This document shows positions 59,201-64,000 of a DNA stretch of 64,000 bases, piece by piece (positions within the stretch are counted from its first letter, which is position 1; each line of letters begins with the position of its first letter). Position numbers and translations under genes: made by a program. Source of the DNA: Anthopleura xanthogrammica (taxonomy: Eukaryota; Cnidaria; Anthozoa; Actiniaria; Actiniidae); assembly GCA_964019055.1 (NCBI GenBank), contig OZ025207.1, forward strand, positions 3,147,001 through 3,211,000, written 5' to 3'. The notes beneath the pieces are model-generated. The model searched no databases, was not told the origin of the DNA, and was given only the letters and a program-made list of their open reading frames with translations.

Positions 59201-62200
59201 TTGATGGAAAAAGTTCTTACCTTATATGTAAATATACATCCTTTTCTTCTAACATCCCATAACTAAAGGAATAACAAGAATTATGAGTGTCATGTATAGT
59301 TCTGGACAAAAAAAGCAATTTATGTTTGAGTGGGAAACATACAGTACCAACTAATATTACAGTAGGAACATGTACAGGGTATGACATGCCGTAACACTGA
59401 AATGGCTTCCCAGATAAGAAGGTTATTGCAGATGGTACTGACTTACAGTACGTATATGGTACGATATGCCATAACACACTGAAATGGCTTCCCATAAGAA
59501 TGGTTATCGTATGAGTGGGAAACATACGGTACTGACTTACAGCACGTACACGGTACGACATGCCGTAACATTGAATTGGCTTCCCATAAGAATGATTGTT
59601 GTATGAGTAGGAAACATATGGTACATGCCATAACATTGAAATGGCTTGTCATTTTCTTCCAATAATTCATCTTACTTTACCTTTAAATTAGTATCTAAGG
59701 ATCCAGAGGCTACAAAGTCACCATAGGGATGAAAGTCTAGACTTCGTATACTACTTTTATGACCAGTAAGAGTTCTGAGAACTGAAGAAAAGAAAAGAAA
59801 TTAATATTTAGTTTTTTCAATGCTTTTCCCATTATTAAGGCAGGAATGGGATTACCAATAGGAGTGAAATTATATTCTTGTACTTTTGCCATAAAACATT
59901 GTGGTCTAAACAGTATTGGCTCTTTGAATGGAAAGCAGGGCTCAAATTACGGCCAGTCATACGCCGGTCAAGATGTTTGGTGTATGATATTTTATATTAT
60001 TTTTGAAAAAATATGACCTATAACTAGAAGTTTGCCCTAAACAGATCTGACTGTCAATAACACTTACTTTTTGCAGCCTCAAGATCCCATATTTTCAGGG
60101 TTCCTGACTGTGATCCAGCTAAAACAAGGTCCTCACCACCATTAAACTGAACACATTCTATTGGACTAGTGTGACCTGTGAAGCTCTAGGAATACAAGAA
60201 GGATAATAAATAATATTGAGATCATCTGCCATGCATAGTGTGCTATATCTATTGAGTTTGGTGCATCAGAACATTAGGGTCCTTAAGAACCATGAAGGGA
60301 ATGAGGACGGTGATACCAGATGATGGTGCAAGCATGTTTTTCATGCATGTGCTGTCATCCTTAGCATTGCTGTCCTAGTTAGAATGCCAGTTGGTGCATT
60401 TTCACATTCTAGTGAGGACAGAAATGGGAAGTACAACAACCTGCACATGAAAACATATTTTGAAACCTTGCTCAAGTCATCATCTGTTTTCATATTTCTG
60501 CGACCTAACTGACACCAGACGTCTGGCATTTTGGCTTCTATCAATCAAGCTTACGACAGTCCAAGTTCATATTGATCAAACGATAATGAAATTCGCATGA
60601 CCACACAGCCATTTTCACAAGGAAATTTCTTTATCACTCAAGTCTGAAACGAGCTCGGCTCGTCGTAAATTTGATTGATGGAGGCCAAAATGCCAGATGT
60701 CTGGAGTTGGTAGGTTGCAGAAATATGAAAAGCACTGTAACTCAATGATTAAAAGTGATACTACAAATGAAATAAACAATTCATTACCATTATAACATTA
60801 GGTTTTCCAATGGCCCACATATTGACTTTACGATCCTCTCCTCCAGTCACCATCACTCTTCCTGAACTGGACCCCAAGGCCAAACAATTTACATTGGATC
60901 CATGTGCAACAAACTCTTCTGCATAAAGAAATACAATCACATTTAATTCACTAGGAATCAATAAAAGTGGTCATCTAAAGTAGGAACTATAACAGATTGA
61001 ATTTAACCTACACCGATTCTGAACATGTTGGACAACCACTGTTTTCCTTGATCGAGGAGGCGAAAACAAGGGTAGTCAGTCATCCGTGATCTGTGGAAAG
61101 CTGGCTTTTCCCTTAGAGGTCACTTAAAAATGATTCTTAATGGATTTAAAAACCAGTAACAAAGATGAAGCTTGAACAGTGAATAGAAAACACAGATCAT
61201 GGATGACTGACTTGCCTCATTTTCGCCCCTCCATCCAGGCCGTCTGTTTGTATCATGTTCAGAATCAGTGTATACCGGTAGCAATGTTATATTTCTTAAT
61301 CTTTATATAATACATGAAATTCTTTCAAATTTCAAAAATTACTACATAATTTGAAGACTAAAATTACTTGAAGGAAATCCAATCAAATTTTAATCTGTGA
61401 CCTAATCATGCAGTGATTCCTTGATATGTCCAAAAAATCAAGCCATATAAGAACCAGGGTTGGGTACATTAACAAAAATGGCTGTATATATATATAAGCT
61501 TAAAATTGAAAGAACCAAAAAATGAGAAAAATACATTTGATGGAGAAAACATGTTTTTTACAGTGAATTATTTTTGTAAAATACAATTGTATCAAGGAAT
61601 AATCAAGAATTTGAATAATTTATGACAAAATTAATGCAAGATAAACAATAGTCTTAGCTAAGTGTCAGAATCACTATACCACATCCAGTATATTGTACAT
61701 ATATCTATTTATAATGCTATTATATCCATGGAGATAGTACACAACTATTGGTCAGATGTAACAAAGATCTTATCACAAAATTGGCCCTTAGGGACGATTT
61801 TAAAGACATTTTACAGATCGTAGCTGGAAACACATTTTATATTTGATCAGAAAATAAGGGATTATTTTAGTGGAGACTTATGATTCATAAAAAGGAAAGT
61901 GAATCGCGATGCAATTGAAATATTGACAAACTCCTAAGAAAAATACCGACAGTCTTACTAAGTAAATATTAAAGATTTAGAAAGCCTTTTTAAAGCCTTT
62001 ACAACACTAAAGAATTGTAGAAAATACTATTATGAGATTCAAAATATGCAAGATTTTTTATGATTTTTAAAGCAAATGCGAATAAAATTACGAGCTAAAA
62101 AGACAGGATTAAGCCAGTAAACAAATTAAATTACATTCCAGGATGTTAAAAAATTATAAACCCTGCAAACTGCTAATCTAATGATGAGATAAAAACAGTT

Positions 62201-62459
62201 TCATCACTTAAAAGAAAGTCCAAAGTAAAAAGGAATAGGAGTTTGTCTTCCTGGAAGCGTGATTTCTAATCAGGTGGTGAACTTCTTGGCTTGTTATTCA
62301 ACGAAATTAGAACAGGGAAGCCGAAAATTTCACTTTCAACATCAAAATCAACTACACCCAGCTCAATATGCCTTAGTTAAAGCTTAAAGTTCTTAATAAA
62401 GTTGAGAAATAATGCAAAAACTTACGGAGTCTCCATGCTCTCTTGTTCGGACCAGCCAT
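50279..62459 (-). CDS. KATNB1: Katanin p80 WD40 subunit B1
   Basis: Twenty-three exons are inferred, closing to 661 residues (human 655): 62426-62459, 60788-60918, 60068-60185, 59681-59781, 59221-59262, 58900-58983, 58547-58662, 58134-58205, 57606-57666, 57185-57274, 56634-56687, 56256-56318, 56026-56090, 55131-55246, 54341-54403, 54066-54136, 53444-53542, 52776-52890, 52181-52266, 51417-51493, 51242-51316, 50725-50844 and 50279-50411. Residues about 12-300 are a WD40 propeller ([59 protein letters not shown]). A Pro- and Glu-rich linker (about 300-500) follows, with GLHMSDFLP. The C-terminal con80 domain (about 500-661) contains [18 protein letters not shown] and FRELSMAF. The subunit binds the p60 AAA ATPase and targets microtubule severing at centrosomes. 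It is head to head with the C8orf82 homologue. Every splice phase is consistent. Confidence 0.96.
50963..51232. mobile_element. Family I fold-back MITE
   Basis: The left arm (TTTCATATTTCTGTGACC, then CCAGACGTCTGGC) is inverted at the right (GCCAGACGTCTTGAG ... AATATGAAAAGCGCTG). It is in a KATNB1 intron. It is very similar to 60482-60742, with a half-copy at 47505-47612. Confidence 0.85.
51640..51840. mobile_element. Fold-back MITE
   Basis: The arms include GAAGTTGCAGAAAATGCACTGCAT and ATGCAATGCATTCTGCAACT, and GGGCTGTTTTGAGGGATGC with GCATCCCTCAAAACAGCCC. It is in a KATNB1 intron. Confidence 0.8.
51870..52140. mobile_element. Dispersed repeat related to 20935-21155
   Basis: It shares ATTGGTTGATGG, TTGTATTTTATAAAAGA, CTTGCTTGCTGTGCTG and GAGAAGTGTTGAGAAGCAC-type blocks with the copy near 21 kb. 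Complementary words at the two ends suggest a degenerate fold-back. It is in a KATNB1 intron. Confidence 0.65.
52956..53230. mobile_element. MITE with GGCCAGCACACACTAG ends
   Basis: The left end GGCCAGCACACACTAG pairs with the right end CTAGTGTGTGCTAGCC. The interior contains CAGCGGCATGTCGCTGCAAC and other short palindromic stretches. It is in a KATNB1 intron. Confidence 0.75.
53655..53788. mobile_element. Family C fold-back MITE
   Basis: It matches 47105-47248 closely: AAAGCAATTCAAGACGAGGC, CCCGGAGCCTTGTCTTGAATT, and the flanking CAACCAGAATATC. It is in a KATNB1 intron. Confidence 0.82.
54715..54775. mobile_element. Short CAATAGAC-ended repeat
   Basis: It reads CAATAGACATTTTTGAAAG ... ATGGTCTATTG and closely matches 18645-18690 (TTTTTGAAAGCGCTCGCGC, ATGGTCTATTG). 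It is a small element or a remnant with the same terminal motif as families A and B. Confidence 0.55.
55765..55963. mobile_element. Family B fold-back MITE
   Basis: It contains ACAGACCACGTGTCATTCTC, TTGCATCCATATTCATGTG and GACATGTGGTCTGAAATG. The ends read AAGACTTCTTTACC and GGTGAAGAGGTCTT. It is in a KATNB1 intron. Confidence 0.82.
56469..56612. mobile_element. Family A fold-back MITE
   Basis: It runs from CCCCTTACAGTACGTC to GTGCAAGGGGTCTATAA, with arms GAGGACAAAACAATAGG and TTTTGTTTTCTCCTCTAAG. It ends about 20 bp from the KATNB1 exon 11 donor. Confidence 0.82.
57775..57968. mobile_element. Family B fold-back MITE
   Basis: It contains CCATTACAGACCATGTGTC, TGTGCATGAGAAGACACATG and GACATGTGGTCTGTAATGG. 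It is in a KATNB1 intron. Confidence 0.82.
59370..59650. repeat. Diverged tandem repeat of about 65-70 bp
   Basis: Four units are built on GTACGACATGCCGTAACA ... AATGGCTTCCCATAAGAA ... GAGTGGGAAACATA. A related set of units (TAACACTGAAGTGGCTTC) lies at about 37300-37590 in intron 1 of the DIPK1-like gene. The open frames here are repeat artefacts. Confidence 0.75.
60482..60742. mobile_element. Family I fold-back MITE
   Basis: The left arm (TTTCATATTTCTGCGACC, CCAGACGTCTGGC) pairs with the right arm (GCCAGATGTCTGGAG ... AATATGAAAAGCACTG). It is in KATNB1 intron 2. Confidence 0.83.
61008..61280. mobile_element. Fold-back element in KATNB1 intron 1
   Basis: The left end (ATTCTGAACATG, GGCGAAAA, GTCAGTCATCCGTGATCTGTG) is inverted at the right (CACAGATCATGGATGACTGAC, TTTTCGCC, CATGTTCAGAAT). 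The full length is about 270 bp, with no coding frame. Confidence 0.75.
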
Positions 62460-63114
62460 TTTAGCGCTCTTGCGACCGTTGACTTTGTCGAACTTCAAAT
62501 GCGTCTTTCCTCCAAAAACTATGCGTGAAACGCTGTCACATAGCTGGCAAGGCTACAAAAAGGGTTCAAGAGTCTTCCGGGGCAGGAAATCTTAGTTTGA
62601 AGCTTTAAAAGGGGTTTAAAAAGGCCACGCCGCCCGTTACTCTGACAGCAAGCTTCTTATGGCGAAGAAACTGGCGCTTGATGACTAAAAACACAGGAAA
62701 CCCACCACTTGGTTAAAGTCAAACATTTTGAAAATAAACAAGAAAGGTACTAAAGCTTATAAAATCTCAAAAGTAAATTTGTACAATCTTTTTAATTCAA
62801 TTTTTCGAGGAATTTTTTTCCTTACATTAAGAAATGAGTATTTGGAAATTGCAGCTTATTAATGGAGTTGGGCTTCCTGTGGTTGGAGACGTTGAGATGC
62901 TACGCATGCGTATTGATCCATTCATGAGCCTTTGCGAGTTGAGTTCTTGTCAAAACAAAAACAACGAAAATATTTTTTGTAAGACTGAGAATTTGTAGCT
63001 TTAAAATCAAGCCAAAAATACCTCCGATCTCCAAGAAAAAAATCAAAAATCAATGCGATAGGCTTCTTCTTATCATATCTACAAGTTTACCGTTTGGCGG
63101 GTTATTTTCTAACC
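62460..63114. promoter_or_regulatory. Divergent promoter region of KATNB1 and the C8orf82 homologue
   Basis: The two start codons are 655 bp apart and diverge. No exon or repeat family is recognised between them. It probably contains both transcription start sites, although the exact elements cannot be named. Confidence 0.6.
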
Positions 63115-64000
63115 ATGATACGATTGATTACTTCAAGAGGTTTGTCAATCCACTCCACTAATATTACACCATTAGCTGGGGCGAACTTGTCTAGGAGTGT
63201 TAGTTATGTGCAAGGACAATCACCATCTCCTAAAATTAGAGAGTATTTCTACTTTATTGATCACCAAGGACAGGTAAGAAACAATGTACGCTTGTAAAAT
63301 GCTAAACCAAAATTCTTAATAACAGAGACTACAATGGGTCTATTGATCATATTCTTGAGTTATCCATGTAAGGTATAAGTTACGTGAGAAAAAGCTTGTA
63401 TTGCAAGAAGAAACTTTGGAACTGTTTGTAAGAATCCAAAAAGCAATCTTTGAAATATTGAGGATATTGCTATTGCCCAAGATTTAAGTCCAAATATATA
63501 AAGAACGGCAGCTCATCCTCACATGCTACATGTCCTACTGGGGCAGATCTAAGGGGAGGGGGGTTCCAAAATGGGATGACGAACTCCCCTAATTAGAAAA
63601 TATCAAATGTGAAATAATGTAAAATAAACTCTTTTCGTTTCTTGATTCAGCAGTCTGAACCCCCTATCGCTTTATTTTTCATTCAGTGGTTCGGCAGTCA
63701 AACACCCCTTACAAAAATTCCGAACCACCAACAAAAATCCTGGATCAGCCCCTGTGGTTTCAGAGAAAATTTCATGTAATTTCAACAATTTTCTTTCACT
63801 TCAGCTTTTCCTTGACGATACTAAAGTTAAGAACTTTATCACCTGTTTTAAAGGTAAGATGAATGCCAAGCCATCTTTCTCATATTCCATCTAGTAATTT
63901 TGTTCTTTTAGACAGTTTTAAAGTGTGAAAGAGTGATCATTATATTTGTGATTGTCATTGTATATTTTTTATTATTTTCACAGACAAAATGTTCCTAAAA
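63115..64000 (+). CDS. UPF0598 / C8orf82 homologue (5' part)
   Basis: Exons are inferred at 63115-63273, 63805-63853 and from 63984 to the window end; the gene continues outside. The first 23 residues (MIRLITSRGLSIHSTN...) are basic and hydroxylated without acidic residues, compatible with a mitochondrial targeting peptide. Next is the family core: SYVQGQSPSPKIREYFYFID (33-52), then HQGQ across the splice into LFLDDTKVKNFITCFK, then DKMFLK. Spacing and sequence match the human C8orf82 protein closely. The molecular function of this family is not established. The start is the only ATG giving the leader in frame; a longer leader from upstream cannot be excluded. It is head to head with KATNB1. 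Confidence 0.9.

Noticed and set aside
59217..59670. 139-codon minus-strand frame with repeated FxVLWHI-like blocks
   Set aside because: It overlaps a diverged 65-70 bp tandem repeat and KATNB1 intron 4; the periodicity is that of the DNA repeat.

Overview
This is an animal nuclear genome window, most likely from an anthozoan cnidarian (stony coral or sea anemone relative). The evidence is the set of deeply conserved metazoan genes (p22phox, CDT1, a FAM69/DIPK1 kinase, CBF-beta, katanin p80, the C8orf82 homologue), GT-AG introns of tens to thousands of bases, an AT-rich background, PAN-EGF and Ig secreted proteins, and very many fold-back miniature elements. The lineage is inferred; no marker gene settles it. 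All exon models below were built by reading splice sites and checking that the codon phase carries through. Each closes to a whole number of codons.

Layout. (1) 1-5.3 kb, minus strand: a small secreted protein with three Ig-like domains, one exon per domain, with introns packed with transposable elements. (2) 8.7-20.7 kb, plus strand: a PAN-EGF secreted protein whose last intron is about 10.6 kb. Inside that intron, on the opposite strand, lie two tandem copies of an unrecognised helical-protein gene. Each copy is disabled in its own way, and one carries a non-LTR retrotransposon. Inverted repeat arms (10.6-11.2 and 19.0-19.8 kb) bracket the region. (3) 22.6-32.3 kb: CYBA (p22phox, minus) and CDT1 (plus), head to head over 617 bp, with a canonical E2F site just upstream of CDT1. 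(4) 33.8-38.1 kb, minus: a DIPK1/FAM69-type divergent kinase. (5) 39.7-46.3 kb, plus: CBFB, with one GC-AG intron. (6) 50.3-62.5 kb, minus: the complete 23-exon KATNB1 (katanin p80). (7) 63.1 kb to the window end, plus: the 5' part of the C8orf82/UPF0598 gene, head to head with KATNB1.

The conserved genes do not form one pathway. CDT1 licenses replication origins, p22phox is the membrane subunit of NADPH oxidase, CBF-beta partners Runx, and katanin p80 targets microtubule severing. Their arrangement is two divergent pairs with likely shared promoters (CYBA/CDT1 and KATNB1/C8orf82), a third, wider divergent pair (DIPK1/CBFB) and convergent pairs between them.

The non-coding sequence is unusually informative. 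At least ten fold-back (MITE-like) families recur in introns and intergenic DNA. Several unrelated families end in the same TAGACC-type terminus, one element is nested inside another, and there are several minisatellites (17, 23, 28, about 31, 57 and 85 bp units). Repeat boundaries are approximate because they were read by eye.
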